From NCBI GenBank assembly GCA_945860385.1, contig CAMAQD010000015.1, positions 1-64,000 of the forward strand: a stretch of DNA of 64,000 bases. Direction: 5' to 3'. A program made the translations under genes and the position numbers. Of the stretch, positions 41,998 through 49,960 are shown piece by piece. This stretch comes from Flavobacterium psychrophilum. GTDB lineage: Bacteria; Bacteroidota; Bacteroidia; Flavobacteriales; Flavobacteriaceae. The notes under the pieces were generated by a model. That model saw only the letters and a program-made list of their open reading frames with translations, did not search any database and had not been told where the DNA came from. The number at the start of each line of letters is the position of its first letter. Position 1 is the first letter of the stretch.

Positions 41998-42825
41998 ATG
42001 AATGAAATTATTGCTTATTTCGCTACAATTCCTTCCTCGCACAGAAGTTTAATCCTGGTGGGGGGAATTACTCTTTTTTGGTTAATCGAAAATGCTTTTC
42101 CTCTTTTTAGATTTAGTTACAAAAAATGGCAACACGCAGGAATAAACTTTTTTATGACATTCACCACTATAGCCATCAATTTTACGTTAGCTTTTTTATT
42201 GTTAGCCACTTCCGATTGGACAATTGCCAATGATTTTGGAATTTTACAATGGTTACCAAAGATGCCTTTATGGCTTTATGCATTTATTGGTTTGATTTTA
42301 TTAGATTTTATTGGAGCTTATTTGGTGCATTTAATTGAGCATAAAGTCCAATTTCTTTGGCGTTTTCACTTAATTCATCACACCGATACCTGGGTCGATA
42401 CGACCTCTGGCAACAGGCATCATCCGGGCGAAAGTGTCATCAGATTTACCTTTACCCTTTTGGGTGTTTTTATTGTAGGAAGTCCAATGTGGATGGTTTT
42501 TTTATACCAAACCATTTCGGTTGTTTCTACCCAATTTACTCATGCTAATATTGCTCTTCCCGAAAAATTAGACTCTTTTTTGAGCTATTTCATTGTTTCA
42601 CCCAACATGCACAAAGTACATCACCATTATAAACTGCCTTACACAGATAGTAATTACGGAAATATTTTTTCATTTTGGGATCGAATTTTTGGTACATTTA
42701 TGTATCTCAAAAAAGAAGATATCGTCTATGGAATCGATACTCATATGAATCCAGAAGAGCACAATCAGTTGAGTAATTTATTAAAAATCCCGTTCCTAGA
42801 AGCTCGTTCCCCAAAAAACACCTAA
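41998..42825 (+). CDS. Sterol desaturase / fatty acid hydroxylase superfamily protein
   Basis: A di-iron membrane hydroxylase with the three histidine clusters: HLIEHKVQFLWRFHLIHHTD, SGNRHHPGE, and MHKVHHHYKLP. Four hydrophobic segments precede and separate them. The ATG at 41998 gives 275 residues. A TTG seven codons upstream (41977) is possible but less likely. Superfamily members hydroxylate or desaturate lipids and carotenoids; the substrate here is unknown. It may share a transcript with the AlkB-like gene. Confidence 0.9.
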   Translation: MNEIIAYFATIPSSHRSLILVGGITLFWLIENAFPLFRFSYKKWQHAGINFFMTFTTIAINFTLAFLLLATSDWTIANDFGILQWLPKMPLWLYAFIGLILLDFIGAYLVHLIEHKVQFLWRFHLIHHTDTWVDTTSGNRHHPGESVIRFTFTLLGVFIVGSPMWMVFLYQTISVVSTQFTHANIALPEKLDSFLSYFIVSPNMHKVHHHYKLPYTDSNYGNIFSFWDRIFGTFMYLKKEDIVYGIDTHMNPEEHNQLSNLLKIPFLEARSPKNT

Positions 42826-42950
42826 AAACAGTAAAAAAAATTGGCTTTAGATAAAAAGTAATTATTTTTTTTATTAATATTGGTCAATGATTTAAAAACA
42901 AATTTTTTATAAACTAACTATTACAATAAAATTGAATTAATTTTCACCTA

Positions 42951-43229
42951 ATGAAGAAGAGTAACCGCACAGAATTAAATTGGGAACAAACAGAAAAACT
43001 TGTTACGTTCGCCTTAGAAGAAAGAAACCCATTTGAAATCATCAAAAAAGAATTTGGGTTGTCTGAAAAAGAGGTTCTTGAAATCATGAAAAAAAAGATG
43101 CCTGCAGAAAAATTTGAAATGTGGAAAAAGAAAGCTTTAGCCAGTAAACCAAAACCAAAACCTGCAAAAATTGATGACTTTGACGAAGATTTAGATGGTA
43201 AATATTATATAAAAAATAAACTCGATTGA
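42951..43229 (+). CDS. DUF2805 / TIGR03643 family small protein
   Basis: A 92-residue protein with a helix-turn-helix-like N-terminal part (TEKLVTFALEERNPFEIIKK, EFGLSEKEVLEIMKKKMP) and a KPKPKPAK linker before an acidic tail. This is typical of DUF2805, annotated as TIGR03643 in many Bacteroidota. The HTH-like look suggests nucleic-acid binding, but no function is known. It is followed by a clear terminator. Confidence 0.82.
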   Translation: MKKSNRTELNWEQTEKLVTFALEERNPFEIIKKEFGLSEKEVLEIMKKKMPAEKFEMWKKKALASKPKPKPAKIDDFDEDLDGKYYIKNKLD

Positions 43230-43234
43230 TATAC

Positions 43235-43255
43235 ACTCCTGATTTTTCCAGGAGT
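43235..43255 (+). terminator. Terminator of the DUF2805 gene
   Basis: Arms actcctg (43235-43241) and caggagt (43249-43255) with a 7-nt loop, followed by nine or more T, 6 bp past the stop codon. Confidence 0.85.
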
Positions 43256-43286
43256 TTTTTTTTATATAAAAACCATCATAAAACCC

Positions 43287-43303
43287 AATGTTACTGTAAC
43301 ATT
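43287..43303. promoter_or_regulatory. 17-bp perfect palindrome upstream of the M61 peptidase gene
   Basis: AATGTTAC-T-GTAACATT is an exact 8-1-8 inverted repeat, 42 bp before the ATG at 43345. Its symmetry and promoter-proximal position fit a dimeric regulator site. No T-run follows, so it is not a terminator. The binding protein is unknown. Confidence 0.45.
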
Positions 43304-43344
43304 TCTATTCTTTCAAAGTCCTATATCAAAAATCAAAACACAAA

Positions 43345-45204
43345 ATGAAAAAAATACTATTTGCGTTCGCATTTGCAACTGTTCTATGGAGTTGTAAAAC
43401 AGCTAGTTCTTCAACAACCGCTTCTGTAAAAGAAGAAATTCTGGTGAATATCGATCTAAATCAAATCAAGGATGACAAGGTTTTAGTAACTATCAAATCC
43501 CCAAAAATCAAAACAGATGAAGTGATTTATTACGTTCCAAAAACTGTCCCGGGAACCTATTCGGAAGACAATTACGGGAGATATATCGAGGATGTAAAAG
43601 CTTTTGATAAAAAAGGAGACGCATTGACTATAAAAAAATTAGATATGAATTCCTGGTCAATTTCTAATGCAAAAATGTTAGATAAAATCACTTATTTGGT
43701 AACCGATACCTATGACATCGAGACAGGAAAAGGTTTTGGAAGTGACGAAATTTTTTCCCCATCTGGATCAAATATTGATGCTGGCAAAAACGTAATGCTC
43801 AACACGCATTGTTTTGTGGGTTATTTTTCAAATTATATGGCTGTTCCGTATAAATTAACAGTTTCTCACCCGGCGAATTTTTGGGGAGCAACTTCTATGA
43901 CTGATCTGGACCCTACAACAGCAAACGATTTGTTTGTAACATCACGTTATGCAGAACTAGTTGAAAATCCTATTATGTATGCAAAACCTGATTATACATC
44001 TTTCAAAGTGGATGATATGGAAATCCAAATTGCTGTTTATTCTCCAACTGGAAAATTCACTGCTGAAAGTATTACGCCAGAGATGAAAACGATGATGACG
44101 GCGCAAAAAAAATTCTTAGGACCTGTAAATTCAACAAAAAAATATAGTGTTTTGTTGTATTTATCTACTATGAATAAAGACGCTCAAGGCTTCGGTGCAT
44201 TGGAACACCCAACGGCTACGACTGTAGTATTTCCTGAAATGATGCCAGAAGATGAATTGGCAAAAATGATGAAAGATGTAGTTTCTCACGAGTTTTTTCA
44301 TATTGTGACGCCATTGACCATTCATTCACAAGAGATTCAAAATTTTGATTATAATGCTCCAAAAATGTCGGAACATTTATGGATGTATGAAGGAGTGACA
44401 GAATATTTTGCCAATCTTTTTCAAATAAACCAAGGATTAATTGACGAAGATGAGTTTTATACCAGAATAGCTGAAAAAATTCAAAACGCTGCTAAACTCA
44501 ATGATACAATGCCATTCACAACTATGAGTAAGAATGTTTTTGTGGAACCGTACAAAACTCAATATTTGAATGTGTATGAAAAAGGCGCTTTGATTGGAAT
44601 GTGTTTAGACATTATTATTAGAGAAAATAGCAACGGCAAAAAAGGAATTTTGGATTTAATGCATAAATTATCGGTTGAATATGGCGTTTCAAAAGCGTTC
44701 AACGATGAGGAACTTTTTGCAAAAATCACTCAATTGACTTATCCTGAAGTTGGAGAATTCTTAAAAACATATATTGCAGGACCAACACCAATTCCCTACG
44801 AAACTTATTTAGCAAAAGTAGGAGTTACAAAAACCACTAAAAAAGCACCAACAAATGTTTTCTTAAAAGGTCAGGTTCCCTATATTACCGTAAATCAATC
44901 GACTAAAGAAATTATTATTATTCCAAACATTGAATTGAATGATTTCTATACCAATCTTGGACTGAAAGGAGATGATATTTTGGTGTCAATCAACGATAAA
45001 AATTATAGTTTAGACAATATTTACGATATGATTTCGGACAGTGAGAAGTGGAAAGAAAACGACTCTATTGCAATTAAAATAAAACGTGCTGGCAAGGAAC
45101 AAATCATAAAAGGAAAAGTAAAACTTCCTTATGAAGAAAAAGGTAGTTTTGAGGCAAAAGACACTACAAAATCAGCATTGAAAGAAGCTTGGCTAAAAGG
45201 CTAA
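43345..45204 (+). CDS. M61 family metallopeptidase with C-terminal PDZ domain (lipoprotein)
   Basis: A 619-residue protein with a lipobox-like signal (FATVLWSC, Cys17). The N-terminal beta domain has YYVPKTVPGTYSEDNYGRY, typical of M61. The gluzincin motif is VVSHEFFHIVTPL (HExxH), with the downstream Glu in MYEGVTEYFANLF. The last ~100 residues form a PDZ domain (NIELNDFYTNLGLKGDDILV). It is probably a cell-envelope aminopeptidase or endopeptidase anchored as a lipoprotein. A 17-bp palindrome precedes the gene and a hairpin terminator follows. Confidence 0.92.
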   Translation: MKKILFAFAFATVLWSCKTASSSTTASVKEEILVNIDLNQIKDDKVLVTIKSPKIKTDEVIYYVPKTVPGTYSEDNYGRYIEDVKAFDKKGDALTIKKLDMNSWSISNAKMLDKITYLVTDTYDIETGKGFGSDEIFSPSGSNIDAGKNVMLNTHCFVGYFSNYMAVPYKLTVSHPANFWGATSMTDLDPTTANDLFVTSRYAELVENPIMYAKPDYTSFKVDDMEIQIAVYSPTGKFTAESITPEMKTMMTAQKKFLGPVNSTKKYSVLLYLSTMNKDAQGFGALEHPTATTVVFPEMMPEDELAKMMKDVVSHEFFHIVTPLTIHSQEIQNFDYNAPKMSEHLWMYEGVTEYFANLFQINQGLIDEDEFYTRIAEKIQNAAKLNDTMPFTTMSKNVFVEPYKTQYLNVYEKGALIGMCLDIIIRENSNGKKGILDLMHKLSVEYGVSKAFNDEELFAKITQLTYPEVGEFLKTYIAGPTPIPYETYLAKVGVTKTTKKAPTNVFLKGQVPYITVNQSTKEIIIIPNIELNDFYTNLGLKGDDILVSINDKNYSLDNIYDMISDSEKWKENDSIAIKIKRAGKEQIIKGKVKLPYEEKGSFEAKDTTKSALKEAWLKG

Positions 45205-45222
45205 ACAAATAATATCTTCTAG

Positions 45223-45248
45223 AAAACCAATTGAAATAGATTGGTTTT
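45223..45248 (+). terminator. Terminator of the M61 peptidase gene
   Basis: Arms aaaaccaat (45223-45231) and attggtttt (45240-45248) with an 8-nt loop, followed by further T, 19 bp past the stop codon. Confidence 0.8.
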
Positions 45249-45325
45249 TTTTATGAAATTCCGTTAACATAATAGCAAATATTTCCCGCAATTTGCTTTA
45301 TTTTGCAAAAAACAAAAAACCAACA

Positions 45326-46033
45326 ATGAAAAAATCTATCGTTTTAATCTTTACAATTTTACTAGTAGCTTCTTGTAGCAAAGAAGTATCTAAAACCAAT
45401 CTGCATTTGACCGGAAACATCAAAGGGTTAAAAAACGGAACTTTATATATTCAAAGAGTAGTCGATACTAATCTTGTAGCACTTGATACCATTATTATTG
45501 ATGGAAATTCAAAATTTGAAACCGATATCGATTTGAAATCAGCCGAGATGCTATATTTATTTTTAGACAGAGGTGTAACTAATTCACTGGACAATAACAT
45601 CTTGTTTTTTGCCGAGCCAGGAACTATAAATATTGAAACGAATTTAGATTCCTATATCTCGAGCGCAAAAATATCTGGGTCAAAAAATCATGAAAAATAT
45701 CAAGAATATCAAAAAATAAACGCCCGTTTCAGAGATGAAAATCTTGATATGATTCAACAAAAATTCCTTGCACTAAAAAATGGTAATGGAAAAGTTGTAG
45801 ATAGTTTAAACACAAGACAAGACAACAATACTAAACGAAAATACTTATTTGCTACTAATTTCGCTATCAATAACGGAGACTACGAAGTTTCACCTTATAT
45901 CGCGTTATCCGATATTTACGATATCAATATCAAATATTTAGACACCATCCAAAAATCGATGACACCAAAAGTGGCACAGTCACTTTATGGCAAAAAGTTA
46001 ACCGAATATGTTACCAAAATTAAAAAGGAATAA
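45326..46033 (+). CDS. DUF4369 domain lipoprotein
   Basis: The ATG at 45326 gives 235 residues with a lipoprotein signal (KKSIVLIFTILLVASC, Cys17). A TTG at 45293 would add 11 residues but spoil the signal. The mature part starts HLTGNIKGLKNGTLYIQRVV and continues with DTIIIDGNSKFETDID, the DUF4369 beta domain usually found at the N-terminus of Bacteroidota thioredoxin-like proteins. Here the thioredoxin half is absent; the last ~120 residues are helical with no CxxC. It probably sits on the inner face of the outer membrane. Function unknown. Confidence 0.83.
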   Translation: MKKSIVLIFTILLVASCSKEVSKTNLHLTGNIKGLKNGTLYIQRVVDTNLVALDTIIIDGNSKFETDIDLKSAEMLYLFLDRGVTNSLDNNILFFAEPGTINIETNLDSYISSAKISGSKNHEKYQEYQKINARFRDENLDMIQQKFLALKNGNGKVVDSLNTRQDNNTKRKYLFATNFAINNGDYEVSPYIALSDIYDINIKYLDTIQKSMTPKVAQSLYGKKLTEYVTKIKKE

Positions 46034-46053
46034 TAACTATATTTCTTTAAAGC

Positions 46054-46089
46054 AAAAACCCTGTCATTTTCAATAATGACAGGGTTTTT
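46054..46089. terminator. Bidirectional terminator between convergent genes
   Basis: A perfect 15-bp stem (46054-46068 with 46075-46089) around a 6-nt loop has A5 on one side and T5 on the other, so it can work in both directions. It separates the DUF4369 gene (+) from the membrane protein gene (-). Confidence 0.88.
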
Positions 46090-46104
46090 ACTTTAAAAAA
46101 GGGT

Positions 46105-46575
46105 CTAATTTATTCCGACGGTCAATGCAACAATTAGAAAGCCTAATAAAATTAAAACATAAAAACTCAGAATAATTAAGGTCATCATTCCGATGTATTT
46201 ATAATGTGATTTCAAATACTCAAATGAATTTGCTAGTGTTTCAGGATCATTATTTCTTAAAGCTAACTTAAGTTTTGATGAAAATTTATTCAAATAATAA
46301 ATAGGAAAGAAATAAAGTGTAGCAATTAACAAGTAAACTACAGTAATCATAATTCCAAATGCGGAACCAAATTTCCCCACTATTTCTCCCGGCATCGTAC
46401 TACCAATTGTAGTAAAAATTGCTCCCGCAAAAATTGCTGCTACAATGATAAATCCAATTCCTAAATACCCAAGAATCGATAAAAAATAGGCCCATTTAGC
46501 AGCTTCTTTAAGAAACCTTTTAGCCGCTTCATTCAAATGCAACTCAAAATCTTCAATTTCAGAATATACTTCCAT
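46105..46575 (-). CDS. DUF5362-like membrane protein
   Basis: The ATG at 46573-46575 (MEVYSEIEDFELHL) gives 156 residues. Upstream frame extension to 46662 adds a basic, AT-coded stretch that is unlikely to be translated. Three hydrophobic helices are visible: FLSILGYLGIGFIIVAAIFA, FGIMITVVYLLIATLYFFPI, and IGMMTLIILSFYVLILLGFL. A soluble helix (SSKLKLALRNNDPETLANSF) separates the second and third. This matches the DUF5362 family of Bacteroidota. Function unknown. tRNA-Thr lies upstream on the same strand. Confidence 0.75.
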   Translation of the reverse strand: MEVYSEIEDFELHLNEAAKRFLKEAAKWAYFLSILGYLGIGFIIVAAIFAGAIFTTIGSTMPGEIVGKFGSAFGIMITVVYLLIATLYFFPIYYLNKFSSKLKLALRNNDPETLANSFEYLKSHYKYIGMMTLIILSFYVLILLGFLIVALTVGIN

Positions 46576-46654
46576 AGTGTTAATTTTTTTGTTAGCTACC
46601 AAATTAAATAAAAATTTGCAATACAAATCTATCAAAAAAAAATACCTAAAACAA

Positions 46655-46684
46655 AAAACCACCTAACAAAAGTTAGATGGTTTT
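46655..46684 (-). terminator. Terminator downstream of tRNA-Thr
   Basis: Arms aaaaccacctaac (46655-46667) and gttagatggtttt (46672-46684) pair with one mismatch around AAAA. On the minus strand the stem is followed by a T-run. It lies 8 bp past the 3' end of tRNA-Thr. Confidence 0.75.
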
Positions 46685-46691
46685 ACTAAAG

Positions 46692-46765
46692 AGCCGGCGG
46701 AGGGACTCGAACCCACGACCTGCTGATTACAAATCAGCTGCTCTAGCCAACTGAGCTACGCTGGC
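46692..46765 (-). tRNA. tRNA-Thr (anticodon TGT)
   Basis: The minus strand folds as a 74-nt tRNA: acceptor GCCAGCG/CGCCGGC, D arm AGCTCAGTTGG, anticodon stem CTGAT/ATCAG with loop TTGTA carrying TGT, and T loop TTCGAGT. The discriminator is T, with no encoded CCA. Two oddities: acceptor position 4 is A opposite C69, and the T stem has a U50-U64 mismatch. Confidence 0.93.
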
Positions 46766-46839
46766 GACTCATTACGGATGCAAATATAAGTCTGAATTTT
46801 AATTTTCCAAAAAAAATCAAACCTTTTTATTGACTTTTT

Positions 46840-47109
46840 TTACTGTAATTCGTTGATTTTAGCAATCAATTGATTTGCAGTTTGTTCCAATTCAACATTG
46901 ATTTGTTTGAAATGGGCTTTTTTGTTTTCAACATTCTTCGCATTTACTTTAGTAATTAAAGTATCAAAAGCAGCGATTGCCTCGTCAATCAAAGCATTAG
47001 ATTCAGTTGTTGGTTTTCCAGTAGTAGAAATTTCAAACAAGTAAACTGCTTCAATAATATCTCCTAAAACGTAGTTGATGTCTTTTTTTAAATTCTTAAC
47101 GTTTGCCAT
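46840..47109 (-). CDS. Conserved hypothetical helical protein
   Basis: The ATG at 47107-47109 (MANVKNLKKDINYVLGDIIE) gives 89 residues. A farther upstream ATG exists, but the TACTTTTG promoter box lies between the two, which excludes it. The protein is soluble and almost entirely helical, with a conserved-looking core (IIEAVYLFEIST, then ALIDEAIAAFDTLITKVNAK). I recognise it only as a small protein common in flavobacteria. No domain or function can be named. Confidence 0.7.
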   Translation of the reverse strand: MANVKNLKKDINYVLGDIIEAVYLFEISTTGKPTTESNALIDEAIAAFDTLITKVNAKNVENKKAHFKQINVELEQTANQLIAKINELQ

Positions 47110-47262
47110 TTTATTTTTAATTTTAATTTGCGATTGCAAAAGTACACATAATCTTTCTATTACCGACTATGAAATCGCCACTAAGAACAAGTTTGTTGCT
47201 AACAAACACCAATAAGTGCGAAGGCGATACCATAAATGACCTTTAAAAATCGAAATTTACAT

Positions 47263-48225
47263 TTATGAAATATAAATTTCTAAAAGTGACCCTTTTCCGC
47301 TAATAACAAAAGTCTTCAAAACTGCTGGAATTAAAACCGTATCTCCTTTTATATATTTAAATTTGACACCTTCATATTCCAATTCGAAATCACCTTCGAC
47401 ACACATATATACTGTGAAGGAATCTCCCGTTTTATTTACTGCTACTTCACCATCTAATGGAATAAAATTAGTCGTAAAATAAGGACAATCCACCATAGAA
47501 TTCGATAGATTTAGTTCTTTGTTATACTTTTTAGAAGTATCAATTTTATTGTAATTGATAGCATCCAAAGCTAGATCGACGTGCAATTCTCTTTCATTTC
47601 CTGCCGCATCCACCCTGTCAAAATCATACAAACGATACGTTATATCCGAAGTTTGTTGTATTTCTGCAATTACCAATCCAGCTCCGATGGCGTGAACGGT
47701 GCCCGTTTCAAGAAAGAAAACATCGCCTACTTCCACTTTTACATTATCCAGAATAGAAAGCAAAGTTTTGTTTTTCAGGTTTTCTACATATTCAGCAGCA
47801 TTCGAATCTTCTTTGAAACCCACAATCAATTTAGAATCTGTATCGGCTTGCAGTACGTACCACATTTCGGTTTTTCCAAAAGAATTATGACGTTTTTTAG
47901 CCAGTTCATCATTGGGATGCACTTGTATTGATAAATCTTCTCGAGCATCAAGATATTTGAAAAGCAATGGAAATTGTTTTCCGAATTTTTGATAAACCTC
48001 AGTTCCTAAAAGTTCTTCAGGATTGGAATCAATTAAATCGTTTAGTGATTTTCCTGCCAATTCTCCATTAGCAACGACACTCACATCGCCTTCAACAGTC
48101 GATATTTCCCAACTTTCACCAGTAATTTTTGAGGTAATAGGTTTGTTAAGAATCGTCTTTAGTTTTTCTCCTCCCCAAATTCTTTCTTTCAGAATAGGTT
48201 CAAATTGTAAAGGATATAATTTCAT
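47263..48225 (-). CDS. manA: Mannose-6-phosphate isomerase, class I
   Basis: A 320-residue zinc-dependent cupin isomerase: KLYPLQFEPILKERIWGG at the N-terminus, LFKYLDAREDLSIQVHPND with zinc-ligand His, GKTEMWYVLQAD, and FFLETGTVHAIGAGLVIAEI with another ligand His. The C-terminal cupin ends VLIPAVLKTFVISGKGSLLE. It interconverts mannose-6-phosphate and fructose-6-phosphate for GDP-mannose supply or mannose use. The short form (about 320 residues) is usual in Bacteroidota and Firmicutes. It lies 45 bp downstream of bcp on the same strand. Confidence 0.92.
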   Translation of the reverse strand: MKLYPLQFEPILKERIWGGEKLKTILNKPITSKITGESWEISTVEGDVSVVANGELAGKSLNDLIDSNPEELLGTEVYQKFGKQFPLLFKYLDAREDLSIQVHPNDELAKKRHNSFGKTEMWYVLQADTDSKLIVGFKEDSNAAEYVENLKNKTLLSILDNVKVEVGDVFFLETGTVHAIGAGLVIAEIQQTSDITYRLYDFDRVDAAGNERELHVDLALDAINYNKIDTSKKYNKELNLSNSMVDCPYFTTNFIPLDGEVAVNKTGDSFTVYMCVEGDFELEYEGVKFKYIKGDTVLIPAVLKTFVISGKGSLLEIYIS

Positions 48226-48270
48226 TTGTATATTTTTATCTAATTTAAGTCCCTAGCTTCTAAGCTATTT

Positions 48271-48738
48271 TTACTCTTTTTTCGATGCTATTTTTTTTAT
48301 AATTTTTAATGCTCGCGGAATATGACTTGTGGCCATTACACTATCAAAAATCAATTGAATGACTCCAGAATTGTCCGCAACATAAGTAACTCTACCCGGA
48401 AGGAATCCAAACAAACTGGTCTTCACCCCAAAGAGATTCCTGAGTTTTTTATCTTGGTCCGAAAGCAATAGAAAAGGCAATTTATATCGCTTGGCAAATT
48501 TTTCGTGCGATTGTACACTATCACTACTGATGCCAATAACTTCGGCTCCCAAATCTTTGAAATCTTCGTATTGGTCCCGAAAACTACAAGCTTGCGCGGT
48601 ACAACCTGGCGTGTTATCTTTGGGATAAAAATAAAAAACAACTGGCTTAATTCCAATAACAGAAGAACTCACAAAATCGTTTCCATTACTATCTTTTGCT
48701 GAAAAATTCGGGATTTTATCTCCTACTTGTAATGCCAT
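48271..48738 (-). CDS. bcp: Thioredoxin-dependent thiol peroxidase (Bcp/PrxQ)
   Basis: A 155-residue peroxiredoxin: VGDKIPNFSAKDSNGNDF, then the active-site YPKDNTPGCTAQACSFRD with peroxidatic Cys in PGCT and resolving Cys five residues later, as in PrxQ, and VIGISSDSVQSHEKF. It reduces hydroperoxides using thioredoxin in the cytosol. Its ATG overlaps the queD stop codon by one base (TAATG), indicating coupling with queD upstream. Confidence 0.95.
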   Translation of the reverse strand: MALQVGDKIPNFSAKDSNGNDFVSSSVIGIKPVVFYFYPKDNTPGCTAQACSFRDQYEDFKDLGAEVIGISSDSVQSHEKFAKRYKLPFLLLSDQDKKLRNLFGVKTSLFGFLPGRVTYVADNSGVIQLIFDSVMATSHIPRALKIIKKIASKKE

Positions 48739-49148
48739 TATTCTCCTCTATAAGTTACAAAATTTCGCGGTGTTTCATATAGAACCACTTCCAAATCCAT
48801 TTCGGATTTTATCTTTATTCTTAATTTGTTCCAAATTACAACCACAATATTTTCGGCTGTAGGATTCAGATTTTCGAATTCTGGTACATCCAAATTCAGA
48901 TTTTTATGGTCGAAAGGTTTTTCGACTTCTTCCAATATTAAATCGCTTAACACCTTAACATCTATTACGTAGCCTGTTTCGGGATCTATTTCGCCAGTTA
49001 CACTAACAATCAATTCGTAGTTGTGTCCGTGAAAATTAGGATTATTGCATTTGCCAAAAACAGCATCGTTTTGCTCGAAAGTCCAATCTTTTCGATACAA
49101 TCGATGCGCTGCGTTAAAGTGGGCTTTTCTTGAAATAGTGACTCTCAT
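48738..49148 (-). CDS. queD: 6-carboxytetrahydropterin synthase family (QueD/PTPS)
   Basis: A 136-residue protein with ISRKAHFNAAHRLYR (zinc-ligand His), CNNPNFHGHNYELIVSV (catalytic Cys and two zinc-ligand His), PFDHKNLNLDVPEF, and VVLYETPRNFVTY. It belongs to the 6-pyruvoyltetrahydropterin synthase superfamily, and its length fits QueD, which makes 6-carboxytetrahydropterin for queuosine. Other queuosine genes are not in the window. It lies between idi (23 bp upstream) and bcp (overlap of one base), forming an idi-queD-bcp-manA run. Confidence 0.9.
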   Translation of the reverse strand: MRVTISRKAHFNAAHRLYRKDWTFEQNDAVFGKCNNPNFHGHNYELIVSVTGEIDPETGYVIDVKVLSDLILEEVEKPFDHKNLNLDVPEFENLNPTAENIVVVIWNKLRIKIKSEMDLEVVLYETPRNFVTYRGE

Positions 49149-49171
49149 TAGGAAGTTATTGGTTAGGATTC

Positions 49172-49699
49172 TTAAATCTTATGTTCTTCTAAAAAATGAT
49201 AAAACTCATCGAATATAATTTTGAACCAAACGGTGTAAATTTCAGGGTGCATCTGAATGTCTTTCGCTACATCCTCAATGCTCATCCATTTCCAACTTTC
49301 CACTTCCTCGGGATTTATTTTTGGCTCGCCACTGTAATAACCAATCATCACGTGATCGAGTTCGTGTTCTGTCAATCCATTATCGAATGGTGCTTTGTAA
49401 ATGAAATGAAACAATTCTTTCAAACCCGTTTCGAAACCCATTTCTTCAAACAATCTGCGACTTCCGGCCTGAATATTGGTTTCGCCATCGCGTTGATGAC
49501 TGCAACATGTATTCGTCCACAACAACGGCGAATGGTATTTTTGACTGGCGCGTTGCTGTAGCATTATTTCGTTTTTATCGTTCAACACAAAAACAGAAAA
49601 CGCTCGATGCAAAACTGCTTTTTGGTGCGCTTCCATTTTAGGCATCAACCCTATTTGTTCGTCATTATGATTGACTAATATTACATTCTCTTCTTCCAT
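49172..49699 (-). CDS. idi: Isopentenyl-diphosphate delta-isomerase, type I
   Basis: The ATG at 49697-49699 (MEEENVILVNHND) gives 175 residues; another ATG five codons upstream is possible. Type I IDI features: VLHRAFSVFVLND, LLWTNTCCSHQRDGE with the catalytic Cys, GSRRLFEEMGFE (Nudix-like metal Glu), and LTEHELDHVMIGYY with the catalytic Glu. It isomerises IPP and DMAPP for isoprenoids such as menaquinone and carotenoids. It is the first gene of the four-gene minus-strand run. Confidence 0.95.
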   Translation of the reverse strand: MEEENVILVNHNDEQIGLMPKMEAHQKAVLHRAFSVFVLNDKNEIMLQQRASQKYHSPLLWTNTCCSHQRDGETNIQAGSRRLFEEMGFETGLKELFHFIYKAPFDNGLTEHELDHVMIGYYSGEPKINPEEVESWKWMSIEDVAKDIQMHPEIYTVWFKIIFDEFYHFLEEHKI

Positions 49700-49933
49700 A
49701 GTCTTATTTAACACGTCAAAAATACAAAAAAAGAAATGGATTATTGGCCTCAGAAAAGTTTGTGAAAAGTTTAACGAGCGTTTAATAACTGAAAAGATTA
49801 ATTTTATGGTCTTAAAAATAGTGACAAATCGTTTAGCTTTTTTTAATTTTTGTCATAGAAGCACAACGTTAAAATTTACTTAATTAATAATTGATTTGTA
49901 AACTAAATGACAATTTCATCTAAAAGTCAATAC

Positions 49934-49941
49934 TACTTTTG
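49934..49941 (+). promoter_or_regulatory. -7 box (TACTTTTG) before the MsrB-MsrA gene
   Basis: TACTTTTG is an exact TAnnTTTG match 19 bp before the ATG at 49961, so a short leader of about 12 nt is predicted. No clear -33 element is visible. Confidence 0.45.
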
Positions 49942-49960
49942 AAAAATAAAAAAGTAAATT

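Noticed and set aside
49149-49171. A preQ1 riboswitch upstream of queD
   Set aside because: Only 23 bp separate queD from idi; there is no room for an aptamer and no conserved motif.
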